Shown: positions 1-11,953, counted from the stretch's first letter. The stretch: DNA of 64,000 nucleotides from Gymnothorax reevesii (GCA_029721435.1 CM056583.1:84769620-84833619); one strand, 5' to 3'. Numbers and translations are program-made. The notes: generated from the sequence alone by a model not told the origin.

Positions 1-299
1 CCCAACTTCATTGGAATTGGGGTTTGCATATGCCATGCTGTTCGAGAATAAGTTACCTGCAGTTTATCGATCTTGTTGGCTTTCAGCTGTATCCCCTAAC
101 CATGGACAATATTTCAATGGTCAGATGACCCATTCATTTTCAATCTTTTAGTCTAACAACCACCTAAGAGGGTTCAGACTCCCAGGACACCACTTCTGAA
201 CTTACCAAAGCTTCGTTCATCGAGGGCCCAGTATTGTGGGCGACAGCAGCCAGCCAAATGGAAAAAAAACTGGTTAATCTTTCCCTGTCCTTCTCCCAG
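1..299. other. Unassigned leading stretch
   Basis: I recognise no gene or element here. The right end (about 281-299) is pyrimidine-rich and ends in CAG, which could serve as a splice acceptor for the open stretch that follows. Confidence 0.3.
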
Positions 300-631
300 T
301 GAAGTTCCACTGACCAACTGGCAGGAAATCCTGAGTCTGCTGAACTTCCTTCTGCTGCTCAGCTGATCGTAGACCCTCGGCCGTCCTCCAACCCACCATC
401 CCGATTTAGCGAAGCGCCAACACCCCAAGCATTTGCCGCAACTACCAGCCATGCAACAAAACTCTCAGCTCACCAGGCGATGCTACCCCTCACAACAGCG
501 AGAACAGCTAGTGCTCCCATCACTTGTCAGATCACGTCCATAGGCAGTCGGCAGTGTGCTGCACCGCTCGTGCAGCGCAATGCCATTGTTGTCAAATTTG
601 AGGCAGCTGTCTGTGGACTAAGCGACAACAG
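300..631 (+). other. Candidate internal exon, unidentified
   Basis: One plus-strand frame stays open for about 105 codons, from just after a pyrimidine-tract/CAG acceptor-like site at 281-299 to a donor-like AACAG|GTAACT at 627-637. The frame runs into a stop only by reading through the GT, as expected at a true exon end. The translation is rich in Ala, Ser, Thr, Pro and Gln, like a disordered protein region, and ends KFEAAVCGLSDN. The first in-frame triplet after the acceptor is TGA, so a real exon would need an acceptor a few bases later or another phase. No family is recognised and the composition may be chance. It could also be a decayed element. Confidence 0.18.
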
Positions 632-1654
632 GTAACTTGATTCTCCTGGTAAGGTTTTAATAGAAAGTTTTACAAACCATTGATGATGAATTTTTTTTTC
701 TACTGAAAGTGTTCAGCATTTACTTTTGACTTCCTGTACTTCCTGTATGGCATCTTTGTCATCAAATTTGATTAAATGTGGCACACTTGCACTTTGTTCT
801 AGTGCTGATGGTGGCACTAGTGTGGAGTTCATGGTGCCTTTCGTGAAAATGGTTGTGATAAGGGCCACTAGACACACAGTCATCATCTGCATCTAAAATG
901 ACGGGTATAAAAAACATTTTTTATTTACAAAATGCAAAACGGCAAGCATTGTAATCACCAATGTCATGAACGTAATCCCAAACGATATAAACTAAATCTC
1001 TCCAGAGGCAGCTTTCCTCACAACCCATTCAGTTAAAATAAAATTTATCAATGTTTCCTATTTTAATGGCACTTTGATAGACGCGGTCAGGATGCGTCAC
1101 AAACAAACAAGTGTTGTTAAAGGTCAAGAATATTTCATTAGACCCCCAAGATTTAATTAAACCCCAGATATACTACTTCTCTGCAACATAATGCATTTAC
1201 TCAGGTCGACAGCCACATTTAATTTACGTCAAATGACTGAAGCACACGGATGAAATTTCTGCCCCATTGACTAGAGGTCATTCGACTGCAAATGAAAGCA
1301 CAAAGGCAAATTGTGTGTGGACGTGCAGTGCTGTGCCATTGTTACATAAGTATAAGCTATATAAAACATGCCAAGATTGTCAGCATCTCAATTACAGTAC
1401 CATAGAAAAAGCATTTGCTCCTTTCTCGATTTCTTCAATTTTTGCAAATTTTTTTGCACTAAAATGTTTCAGGTTATTGAAATGTTTGGAATATTTTTGA
1501 CAAAAAAAAAAGCTATCCAACCCTACCTGCTCTTAGTAACTAAAATCCACCAATTAAACCAATGTAATTGATAATTCAATTTCACAAGACAAGACCAGGC
1601 ATGGTTACTGCTAGCCCTGTTCAATCTATAAATCTCTTAAAAAGAACCTAAAGA
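632..1654. other. Unassigned, AT-rich
   Basis: No coding frame, terminal repeat or tRNA-like block is recognised. It includes a short A-run near 1502-1511. Likely ordinary intergenic or intronic DNA. Confidence 0.35.
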
Positions 1655-2684
1655 AATTCAAGAACAGATGAGAAACAAAATCACTGACATCCATCAGTGT
1701 GTGAAAGGTCACAAAGCCTAAGGTTCTGGGACTCCAGCAAACCACAGTGAGAGCCTTCATCTACAAATAAAAAAAAAACCTGGATTAGTGGTAGGAGTGA
1801 CTAGACTCACAAAATTTCTCCATAACAGCATTAGAGACTCATCCAAGAGGTCCCAATAGAACCCAGACTTTCATCTAAAGCAGGGCTATTCAACATCATC
1901 CAAAAAGGGCCGGTGTGGACGCAGGCTTGCATTCCAATCAAGAACTTACAGACCTGATATTACTATCAAGCTCTTTTGCAAAGGCTCTAATGGTTGATTA
2001 GAGGTGTCAGGTGTGCAAGTGCTTTGTTGGAATGAAAGCCTGCACACAAACCGGCCCTTGCAGGATAATATTGAATAGCCATGATCTAAAGAACTATAGG
2101 CCTAATTTGTTCCAGTTAAGGTCAGTGTTTACGATTACGCAGTAAGAGAGAGACTGGGGAAAAATTGCACCCGTTCTCTTTCTTATTGGATGAGCTACAA
2201 GGCAGAAACATGGCTGACTTAGAGGAATTCAAAGGCTGTCTCACATTTGCCAAAAAATATCTTGATGACCCCCAAGACAATTGGGTTACTATTCTGTAGA
2301 CTGATGGGAGGTATTTTTTAAACTTTTTGGGAGGTATTAGTCCTGTTCTATCTGGCATAAAGCTAACACAGCATTCTAAATAAGGACATCATGCCAAATA
2401 GTCAAACATGGTGTTGGTCATGTGATGGTCTGGGACTGCTTTTTCTGCTTGAGGACCTGGATGATTCGCCATAATTGATGAACCATTGATGAACCATCAG
2501 AAAATCCTGCCCATCACTTTGCTCAAGTGTTATGCGGCAAGGCAACGCCAAGTACAAACGCAGTTCTACTACAGAATGGCTCAATAGAGACAGAATAAAG
2601 GTGTTGCAGTGGCCTAGTCAAAGTCTTGACTTGAAATCAATTGAGATGCTGTGGCATAACCTCAAGCAGGCAGTTCATGCTCAA
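1655..2684 (+). pseudogene. Tc1-like transposase relic, split by a MITE
   Basis: This is a heavily mutated copy of a fish Tc1-like element, a cut-and-paste transposase gene that integrates at TA. The left part (1661-1872) keeps the helix-turn-helix region, with a readable block around 'GTPANHSESLH' and 'RDSSKRSQ'. The right part (2092-2684) keeps 'FAKKYLDDPQDNW', just before the first catalytic Asp, the 'TLGVT..VW'-like glycine-rich region, and 'VA.SKS..LEIN' near the catalytic Glu. Many stops and frameshifts are present. The element is cut at 1880 by a 203 bp hAT-type MITE. Its right side ends where a long inverted repeat begins, so the 3' end and terminal repeat are missing. It is certainly non-functional. 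Confidence 0.75.
1881..2083. mobile_element. hAT-type palindromic MITE with 8 bp target duplication
   Basis: This 203 bp element starts CAGGGCTATTCAA and ends in its near-complement TTGAATAGCCATG. The inverted similarity continues about 55 bp inward (GGGCCGGT... and ...ACCGGCCC). It is flanked by perfect 8 bp direct repeats ATCTAAAG at 1873-1880 and 2084-2091, the duplication length made by hAT transposases. It has no coding capacity. It sits inside the Tc1 relic and is therefore younger than that element. Confidence 0.85.
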
Positions 2685-4182
2685 AGAAAAACTGTGATTT
2701 GAAGTCCACTACTTATCAGCGAGGTTGGACAGCCTCCATTGCCTCGGCATAATTAACTTACCTTAAATCAATTCTTGTGTACTTTGCCTAACTTGCAATC
2801 AAGCCATTTATTCAGCCAAGCGACCAATCAGAACCAAAATGTGGCCTATAATGATAGAGATATTGAGAAGCAGATAGACCTAACCAGGCTGCCGTGTTAA
2901 TAATCTGAATAAATAGCAGACCTCTGAATTCCACCTCTCATTGAATTTGTGCATATCATTAAAAAGATTTCTTAAAAATTAAAGTCATTTTAAGATGGTC
3001 CTAGTTAAAGGGTTTCAAAACATTCGTGACGTGGAAAACATTTTGCGAGGCATATCGAACATGAAAGTGAGGGAAATTTTTGCATAGCATGCAATAGATA
3101 AATTCAGTGAAGACTTTGCAAACGCATTCAGGCAAATGCAAATTTGTGGCATTTTTTATTTGATCATTGATTAAGATAAATTTGAAAAAGTAATTTGTAG
3201 CTCTTGATTTCGGTTAATTTTGAGGGACTAAATAGCCTACAGTGAAGGTGGAAAAAATTCTATTTTAGCGTAGCCTATCGAATGGGATATGCCAATTGTT
3301 CACAGGCAGCGCGGCCAAACAAAATTCAGCTGGCGAATCTAGCAAACATATTCTGGAAAATTACGGCCTGCGAAGTCATCATCCTCTACCCGACAGTTGC
3401 TCTCACCCCCTTCCCAATTACTTTGCTCAATTTTCAATCAAACAAATTAAATTGGTAGACAGTCTAATTTATTTTGATATAATTTTTGTCACATTTTGAA
3501 ATTTAACCATGAAACACAACAGATTTGCCTCAACTTGTTTGCTGTAATATTTCTAATTTTGTATTCCGCCGTGCTGCGTGCGAATACGTTAACAATATAC
3601 TTGTGTTCTATATGCATTAACAAAATGGTTTCCACCTTCACTGTCGGTTATTTAGACGCTCAAAATTAAATAAAATCTAATACTATGTTACGTTATTTTA
3701 AATTACTGTTGTTCAATTATCTAATAAAGAAAATGCCACAAATTTGAGGCAAAGATTCGCCTGAACGTGCATTGCCAAATCTTCGGTGCATTGCAAGCAA
3801 TGCAAACATATTCTCTTTCGCATTCACATTCGATATGCTTCACAAAATGTTTCCACTTCACGTAGCCTATATTTTTAAGCACTTTAAACCATGGCCATCT
3901 TAGAATAATTTCAATTTTTAAGAAATATATTTAATACATAGTAAATTCCACAATGAGAGATGAAATTCAGAGGTCTACTATTTATTATTTAATTAGATTA
4001 TTTCAATCTAACTCAGCAGCCTGATTAGGTCTATCTGCTTCTCATTATCTCCCTTAATCATTGTAGGCCACATTTTGGTTATAATTGGTCAGTTTACGGA
4101 CTAAATTACCTGATTGCAAGTTAGGCAAAGTACACGGGAATTGATTTAATTAGTAATTTGTGGACTTCAAATCAGTTTTCTT
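2685..4182. repeat. Long imperfect inverted repeat (foldback-like element)
   Basis: The left arm (about 2685-3262) and right arm (about 3624-4182) are reverse complements along nearly their full length, with many substitutions and small indels. Matched landmarks are ATTTGAAGTCCAC at the outer ends, GTACTTTGCCTAACTTGCAATC, GAAGCAGATAGACCTAA, GCATATCGAA, AAATTTGTGGCATTTT and CAGTGAAGGTGGAAA at the inner ends. A ~360 bp loop separates the arms and shows no coding signal. No transposase is present. The left end abuts the Tc1 relic. The arm divergence implies age. It could be a non-autonomous foldback transposon or an old inverted duplication. No clear target duplication was found. Confidence 0.85.
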
Positions 4183-4550
4183 CCCGGTAGCATTTCAAAT
4201 GACCGCATTGGGTATGTGTCATAGAAATGCTTGCTTATTACCTTTTCTATCTGCCTCATAGTGGCAGTTACTTTTATTGCACTTAAAATAATCACAAGTA
4301 ATCTACCGCAACAGCCCTAAATTTACTTACAAATAATTTGGCTCCCTGGAAGAGATGAAAACCACAATTTAAAGTAGGAGGTTAGAGTCACACTGACTAG
4401 TAAGACAATCCAGCCCCAACAGAGACAAAACCCACAACTTATATGCACAGCACAATCAATACCTACAGCTGATCGCCCCCAAGGATTAATGAGCCAATCA
4501 ATCAATTAATTAACTAGGTTAACTAGAATAACCTGCAAACGATCGTGAAA
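4183..4550. other. Unassigned
   Basis: Nothing is recognised between the long inverted repeat and the dispersed repeat copy at 4551. Confidence 0.3.
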
Positions 4551-4660
4551 CACATGCATTACGTTGATTGAATTTTTGCTTACTACGGCTCGGGAACGTG
4601 AATATGCCACTAAGTCCCACGTGAAATGCGGGGGAGTTGGAAGCCCTGTAATGATGTCAG
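4551..4660 (+). repeat. Dispersed repeat, copy 1 (partner at 52498)
   Basis: About 110 bp align by eye with 52498-52607 in the same orientation. Shared words in the same order are GTTGATTGA, TTGCT.ACTAC, GAACGT.AATATG, CACTAA, AAATGCG and CTGTAATG. No protein or known family is recognised. The 52 kb copy lies within a degenerate GAATGC-like array, so this may be the core of the same unknown element. Confidence 0.55.
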
Positions 4661-6330
4661 CAGAGGCGATGGATTTGATACCAAGCCAATTTAAAGCAAA
4701 ATTAAATGTGTTATTCGCAGACAAATATGCTGTTATACAAACATGAATGTTACTTTATTCATTAATGTTCTTACTTAATATTGGAGGAAACCCTCAGTCC
4801 TGCATTAGACTGAGGTTTATTATGTAACTACGCAAGGCACTGGTATATACAGAATGTTAAAAAAAGTACGATCATGTGGGCCAATTTGCAGTTTATCAAA
4901 CTATAGAGGGAAGAAGTCCCTTTAGTAAGTGCATCCTTCGATTTTCTTCACAACCATTCATCCAATCAACTTCAGCCTTGGTGGGTGTATTACTGAAGAC
5001 CCGCGGAAGTGCAGGATCAAGTGTGAAGGTTGCGAGCAGCAATACTGGAGGCCAAGCGATCTGCCCCTCTCGAACAGGCATGCTTTGAATGGGAACTGCA
5101 CTTGTCAGCTTGATTTACAAATAATGAGTATTTTCATGTTGAACAAAATTATGTTAAACTTTTTACATTTTTACATTTATCTCATGTTGTTGCATGATTT
5201 CTATAATGCCCACAGGAAAGATAATTATAGCTGTTTGCAGTTGTGCTATGACAACTTGGGAATGCACACACTCTAATAGTATTTCCAGATGGAAAGACAC
5301 TTTATAGTTCACAAGACTTTTAGGAAGTAGTGTTTTTACTCATTAGCTGTGAATGATGTCAATGTTTGCAATGTTTTCTCAAAGCTTTGCACATTGGCTT
5401 ACCTTGCATGAAACAAATGTCATACTACTGTTCGAAATAGAACATTTGTACTGGTAGCACATTGTTGCAGAAGTTCATTGCATAAATTATTTGGACTTCT
5501 ACCAGAAGAAAGGAAAGTAAGTGTGGTGACAGATGGATAGTGGGAGGAAAATAATTTTCAAATGAAGACTCAATTGTTCAGTAAATGCCTGGCTTAAGAG
5601 GGTGCATCTAGCACGTCTAAAGAGAAGCTCTTCAAATAATTCTGATTCTAAAACGTCTGAAGTGTAACAGCTTGCATTGAGTCCTCATGCTTGAAAGGAG
5701 CTCAGGGAGTGCTTAAAGGACTGACATGGGTGCAAGTGTTCAGTTTTACCCAGTGCCAAGAAATCTGATTCTGCCTGATTGTAGATGGATCAATTATTTA
5801 GTTGATTCCATTCAGTTGAATGCCATACTGCAGTGCTAAAGCAAACATTGCTTGAGCAACAGCTCTTCTGGATAAGAGAGGACACTTTAAACTTTGAAGA
5901 GTACACTAGGCATTCCACAGGACCCAGCTTAATGAAACTCTTAACCATTTGAAACTTCAATGCCAAATACCTAAACATGTACAGATTCACTTAAAGTGTC
6001 TGCTGATTTTTTAAGTGTGCTAAGATGCCGCTATATCACTCAGGCAATGTTTACCCTCAAAGAGTTAATCACTGCTATAGTCATGCAAGGAGCGAAATAT
6101 ATGAAGCAAAATTTCAGATTACAGTTCTCAAAAGGTCAACAATTTTGTCCGTTCTTACTTGGCAAATTAGTTGACAATGACCTTCAGAAGGGTTCACAGG
6201 TAACTGGGAGTTCTTCTGCAGGTCACAGTGCTGGGGCGGGATCATTTTTCAGGCTGGGAATTTCATGCTTAAACCAGCCTACTTTTTACGGTGGAGGCAT
6301 TTGAATAATTGAAGCATAAATTATCAACTT
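4661..6330. other. Unassigned
   Basis: I see no recognisable gene, terminal repeat or retroelement signature. The short open frames here show no family resemblance. Confidence 0.35.
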
Positions 6331-6516
6331 TTTTGGGGGGGATTTTTCCTTTATTTGATAGTTATACAGTAGAGATAGACAGAAAAGCTGGGGAGAATAA
6401 CGGGGAAGACATGCGGCGAATGACCCGAGCCAAAATCGAACCTGGGTCGCTGAGAGAAGGACACAGCCTTTATGGTGCGCGCGCTTAGACCAGTGAGCCA
6501 CCAGGGTGCCCTACTG
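6331..6516 (-). mobile_element. tRNA-derived SINE
   Basis: Read on the minus strand, the element begins near GGGCACCCTGG and has a pol III A box (TGGCTCACTGG, near 6490-6500) and B box (GGTTCGATTTT, near 6433-6443), spaced as in a tRNA. The body contains CGCCGCATGTCTTCCCC and the 3' tail has AATAAAGG, a layout common in fish SINEs. The direct repeat ATCAACTT at 6323-6330 and 6517-6524 is a plausible target-site duplication. SINEs are copied by LINE-encoded reverse transcriptase. This is not a functional tRNA gene. Confidence 0.8.
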
Positions 6517-6673
6517 ATCAACTTTATATTTTCTGTCCTTGGCTTCTTTGCTGCCCTCTGAGGCTACAACAAACACATCAACCACAACAATTCATCAAAG
6601 GGACATTTTGACCTACAACTCCATGACATTATTGAAACCTTTTTTAATGATTTCCGAAGGCTAATTGTAGGCC

Positions 6674-6890
6674 TATGCTTTAACACAACTTCAAACAAAA
6701 TACACAGCACTCATGATCTAAGGTGCTAAACTAAAAGAAACTGAATTTTCAAAAATTACTTGTTTGCACACTTAAATCTATGCAAGATACTTTTTAAAGA
6801 AATGCCAGCCTTTCGGTCATCCAACCGTCATCATCAGGGCATAGCAGTCATTGAAACAATCAACTCAAATGTCGTATGCTTTAACACAAC
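6674..6890. repeat. 185 bp insertion between 16 bp direct repeats
   Basis: The 16-mer TATGCTTTAACACAAC occurs perfectly at 6674-6689 and 6875-6890. The 185 bp between them include CCTTTCGGTCATCCAACC and TCATCATCAGGG, wording often seen in fish retroposed repeats. A duplication of this length fits target-primed reverse transcription of a truncated LINE or a SINE. The family is not identified and no poly-A tail is obvious. Confidence 0.5.
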
Positions 6891-7522
6891 ACAAGAGAGG
6901 CTACCATTAGGCTAATCTGCTGACAATGTTTAAAGACATTAATTTAGACACTGTGTTTTCGACTAAAATAGACTACTGTATTCTAACAATAATTCAAAAA
7001 GTTCTGGTTGGCAGTCCTCTACGTGTTCCCTAAGTAGCCATGTCCTCATCAGTTTATATGCTGACGACGTGATTTCAAAGAAACATTATGGGCTGTTATT
7101 TCACTGTTAGGCTGCATCATACTGATCATTTGGTGACTTATAAATCACACATACTATGTTCTTCAAATGGTTACTCATTTGTGATTTATTGTTTAACTCA
7201 TTCCCTATGGCAAGCCGCTGCCAACGGTGCGGCAAATTCTGCCATTCCCCACGGTAAGCTGGTGCCAGCGGCATGGATGACTATTCGCAGTCCGATGAAA
7301 ACACGGAATAAGTTGACAATCGCGATCATGGGCCGCCTGTACTTCAATACTTTATATTGTGTCATTTTCGGTTGTAGAAAATGGATGGATGGATGGCATT
7401 TCGTACAAACACAACAATTTTATATAAAAGTATTCTGTAGGGAATGAGTTAATGCAGATTGAATTTTAGCCTAGGCAACACTGTGCTAATATGAATAGGT
7501 TTTAGCTTTCCAAATGTCTAGC
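6891..7522. other. Unassigned; short GGAT microsatellite
   Basis: The only structured feature is a short (GGAT)n run near 7381-7396. No gene is recognised. Confidence 0.35.
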
Positions 7523-7765
7523 CTATGTATTATCTTTTAGCTTTGAAAACGGCAACCATATCTCTTTACCAGATGCAACTTGGCTTTGTCCTCTGGAAAA
7601 TGGGTGTGTCAGTTTTGCACATTTGGCAGCATCTTCTTCTAGTGTCTTTCTTCTTTTAATCCTGGCCTTTTTGGCACCTCCTGGCCTCTTCTTGCTCTCC
7701 ATCGGCATAGCAGAAAGGCTATGATTGGACAATCCAGCTCCCATTCCCATTATTCCTTGCTCCAC
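7523..7765 (-). pseudogene. Possible N-terminal piece of an hAT/ZMYM-type transposase
   Basis: An 80-residue minus-strand frame contains KKRPGGAKKARIKRRK followed by LEEDAAKCAKLTHPF. A Lys/Arg-rich 'K.P.GA.K...K' start followed by an acidic stretch and 'K...I..F' resembles the N-terminus of hAT-family proteins of the ZMYM1/TTF-type class found in many copies in fish. No zinc finger, RNase-H-like domain or hAT dimerisation domain follows, and no terminal repeats were found nearby. It may be a fragment of an old element. The assignment rests on a short basic motif and is weak. Confidence 0.3.
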
Positions 7766-8879
7766 TGTAGCCTAACTTCTGAGAGCAAAACAAGCAAAAT
7801 ATATAGTATACCTATTGGCTACTTTTGATATCTTTTTGCCCTAATAAACAATTTATTGTTGTAACAATTTATTAAAATGCATGATATAATGTAGCTAGGC
7901 CTACCTCGTCATGAATCAAGATGTCCATTGCATCTTAAGAGTTACCATGGGTGAGTATTGAACAGTGTTGATCAGGTTATAAAAAATGGAAATAGAAATG
8001 GAACAATGGAAATAGAACACTGAACACAGGACATCTCTGGCGGTAGATGTGTAAGACCATTATATTGTTGAAAGGGCCAGCCAGCTAAAATCTGAGACCC
8101 GTAATGCCCACTCCGGCACTGGCAGGTCATATGTCAATTACATAATGAATGCTTAACTTTTAAAGGTATACGGTGAGTAAAAAGCACTTTAAGGGTTAAT
8201 AGAAGTTTTGAACAAATTTTTACGCTGTTTGTGTTCAGTGGCGTTATCCCCAAAAAGTTTATATGGGTGTAATTTAATTGGGACGGCAGAGCCTGTACAC
8301 CTAGCAGCACATAATTCCACTGTTTTACATGTCATTCTGCCCTCTTTGGTGCTGGCTTGATAAAGCAGACACACACAGAACCATGAAATAAACAAATCAA
8401 CATCCGAGAAATGAGAATTGTGTCGACCTTGATGGGGTGCAGCATTTGCTCTTCCCTGCATAATAGAACGCAGACAATATGCTATGTGATGTTCCATTGA
8501 GCCAGTTTATGGTACAAACACTGGTATTCACAAATTAGAGCCCCTGTCTTCCAAAGCACAATTAACTGCTCAGAATGAAACCTGTAATCAGTTTTACTTA
8601 ACACAATTAGCCAACTGACTCAGCAATAGTGCTTTTTGAAACAGGAACTGGTGTAGATTTTGAACAGTGAATTTGACAACAATAAAGAGAATTCAGTCGG
8701 CCAATCTTGCATTTGTTTGACAGAGATGGATGGACAGATAATTTGACAGAGTGTAATTTAACAGTTGAGTTTCTATGTTGCACAGTCTGGCAATGATTGG
8801 ACTTAATACTGTCATCCACAATATCACATGCTGCTCAGGTCAAAAGTGACTTAGCAAGTTTCAACATCAATAATTTATC
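7766..8879. other. Unassigned
   Basis: No element or coding signal is recognised. The open frames are short and compositionally non-coding. Confidence 0.35.
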
Positions 8880-11800
8880 CTTTTCAAATAAATATTTATT
8901 TCCAATTAATATGCTAATATAGTTTAAGCTGGTAAAAGGGTGCAGAATTTTCTTCGGGGCGAAGTAATGTTCGCTGCTTGGAACTTTCCAAAGTAGCACA
9001 CAGATTTAAAAAGGCCTCGGGAAAAAGCCGCCGATTGCGTTTGAAATTAAATTTTTTTTCCCAGTCAGAAAAGGCATGCTGATGACAGCTCTCCGAGGCA
9101 CAGATATTCACATTCCGGAGTAGACTTCCTCTATGAGAGGATCTGACAAATAGAGTTATTCAGACATGGCAGATTTTTGTATGCAGAATACGCTTTGAAG
9201 CCCGAGTCACAGCCCGTCCCCTTTCAACTGAGTGCCCTTCATCCTCCAGAAAAGTCATACACGATGGCCCGACGAAATAAGGCTCACGCGTATAAACAAA
9301 AGTGAATATCGTTTCACAATCAAAGGCACAGTATAGGGTGACGGTGTACATATTAATCACCTAGGCTTTTCCTTAAATACCCTGTATGGATTTCAAATGA
9401 CCTATTAGCCAAAGTATAAGTGTTATGTGCAATGTGTGACCAAACCTGAATGGTGTATATGATTATGTTGAAAAAAAACTGATGTTGTAATGAATGAAAT
9501 TGCTGTAACCATGCGTCCATAACCTGATTTTCATTTATTATGCATAAACATTAAAAAAAAAATTACACCCATGTGAATAAGCTTTGTCACAATGCCAAGT
9601 GACTACCTCCAGCTTTATTATTATAGTACTTATTCAAACTTTATTTTTTATTACATTGCTTATATTATTTTATCGCTCCTGGAAATGCTATGCCTACCCC
9701 TGTTTAATACACCTACAATGTAATGCCGTATTTACAAGGCCTTTACTTTTGCCTCTTGAAATGCATTTGTTTTTATGGTGATTTACTTAAGCAGTTTCCG
9801 TTTCATTTCTTCAGAATGGCAATGCTATCTCATGGCATAGATTTCTTACTGTCTTGCATGTTGTATTTTTGATTCTACAAAATGCCCTGTACATAATTTT
9901 ATTACAGAAGCTCGGTTCATTTTGGTAATTTATATTCAAGTAATTGGTCTTTTATTGCTGCAATTTATTTCAGGACTGCAATAGCCCGTATTAATTGTAA
10001 GTAGACATTGGTCCCATTTTAATATAAAACAATCACATTTTATATTATGATGCTGTTAAGGTGACAAAGACTATTTTTCAGAAAAAGCAATTTATGTAAA
10101 ATAAATTATGTAAAAGGAAAAGACAGGGTAAATTATTAATGTTTGGATATCTTTTTTTGATTTATGAGTAGATGTTAGCGTTAAACCTTTGTTAGCTTCC
10201 AATGCATGTTAAAGGTGGTTTCTTTTCATATCAATACTCTACCAATTTTTTGTACTCCTTAGGATTATCTCTCCTTGCAAAGCAGGTATTGCACTCATAC
10301 AAGGTCTATTTTCAGTGTCCCTGATAATAATAAATGAGGTCATTCTTGCATTTTCGTGCAGCTGTGATGTAGGAAAACCCCGTCTTGTCAGATAGTGTGC
10401 CACACATTGAATAATTAAACAGCTACCCATTAAACCCATGCTTTTCTAATGGTTCTCTAATGACAGTAGCGATTCGGTACTATTTGGGACAATGTTTTAC
10501 TGGTTTAAACCCTGCCAGATTCACATTGGACTGATGAAATATGGTCTTATTTCCTAGGAGTTTAATTGTGAATTGTATTTTTTCCATTTTACCTCCACGG
10601 ATTTCTTTTCCCCTTTACTATTTGACATTTTGTCACTTTGGATGTGTTGACACTGCTTCAATAACTCGAATGATGAATTAGAAAAGGTTGATTTTCTCAA
10701 AAAGGAAAGTATTTTCATCTTTCTTGCCGTGTTTCCATTAATCGGATGCAATTAACTGAGCATGGCATTTTGAAAAAAACAACACTTGCATCTACTATAA
10801 TGAATTGCAGTCATTTAAAAAAAAAAAAAAACCATCCACTTCACCAATTAAAGGGTTAGAATGCCACCTGTAATCAATTTAGTTCAGTTTATCTTCCCTG
10901 GAATTAGCTTTTGAAGTCTAACATCCTACCAGATTTTACTTTTCTGTGTTTACGTGTGGTTTTTTGATCCAGTGGCCAGATAAACTAATGCCAAGGTTCT
11001 CAACATCCAGAAAAGAGGGTCACAGTTTCAGAATCATCAGCTATCAAGCCACAGACGTGTGGCTAATTAATCCTGTTGAACTGAGAACTATAAATCATCC
11101 TGATAACTGCCCAGCCCAGTACATCAGCTGTAAATTTATTCATATTTATTGAGAAATAATGGCATTCGTATTGGCAGGATGATCTTGCCTTAGCAAGTCA
11201 GAATTAAGCTATTGACTACGTGCACCATCTCCAAAAAGGCTCATAAATGTGACGGGAAAAGTATCAGTAGCTATCCAAGCTTCTGCACAACTAACATGTA
11301 CACTGGCAGCTGATGAACAGAGATTTTTAAATGGTTTAAATTAATGTGCGCCCTCCTGCAGACTACATCAGATTCTGTAATGAAAACATTTCTCTTTTGT
11401 GACAAAAGTACATTAAAATAGAAAGACTTCAAGGCAATGACTTATCAAAATCACAAAATCCAGTATAATACTGGCTCATGCTCTCAGCAGCAAATCTTAA
11501 CCCTTAAAGTGCTAAATGCAGCTATTGTTACTCAATGGTGCACAATATCAAAATCAAAGCTGTTGAAAGCCGATCTGGCAAGTTGTTTGAAAGAACTCCC
11601 GTAGTAAAGAAAGTTGCCTCGATAGGTTTTCCACAGCACAAGATATGTAAATTTATTTTTTTTAATTTCAGCGCTCTAAGGGATAATCATGAGTTTAGAT
11701 TTAAAATGCATTTGGAGGAGCCAAAGCATGCATTAAGCCTGAAGTTAAGTGTCACTTGAATGCTTCATTAAGCAAAGCAGCAAATATACAGACAAGATAT

Positions 11801-11940
11801 TTTTGAAACACCAATATTTTTTTAAGAGAGAATGCATTTTCACCTAAGTACTCTGATATTTCTTTCACTTGATCGGCTGAATGCAATATTTGAGGATTCA
11901 CATGTAGCTAAATTCTTCCTCATATCAATATTTTGACGTT
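8880..11940. other. Element-poor AT-rich block, possible conserved non-coding DNA
   Basis: About 3 kb in which I recognise no mobile element. It has many homeodomain-like TAATTA/ATTAAT cores and long non-repetitive stretches, for example 8915-9120, 10440-10760 and 10940-11180. This texture is typical of vertebrate developmental enhancers, but conservation cannot be judged from one sequence. No exon is supported. Confidence 0.22.
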
Positions 11941-11953
11941 CACATGTTTTCGC

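Noticed and set aside
6433..6511. Possible tRNA gene (A and B boxes on the minus strand)
   Set aside because: The acceptor and anticodon stems do not pair, and the stretch continues into a SINE body and tail with a flanking duplication, so it is a tRNA-derived SINE.
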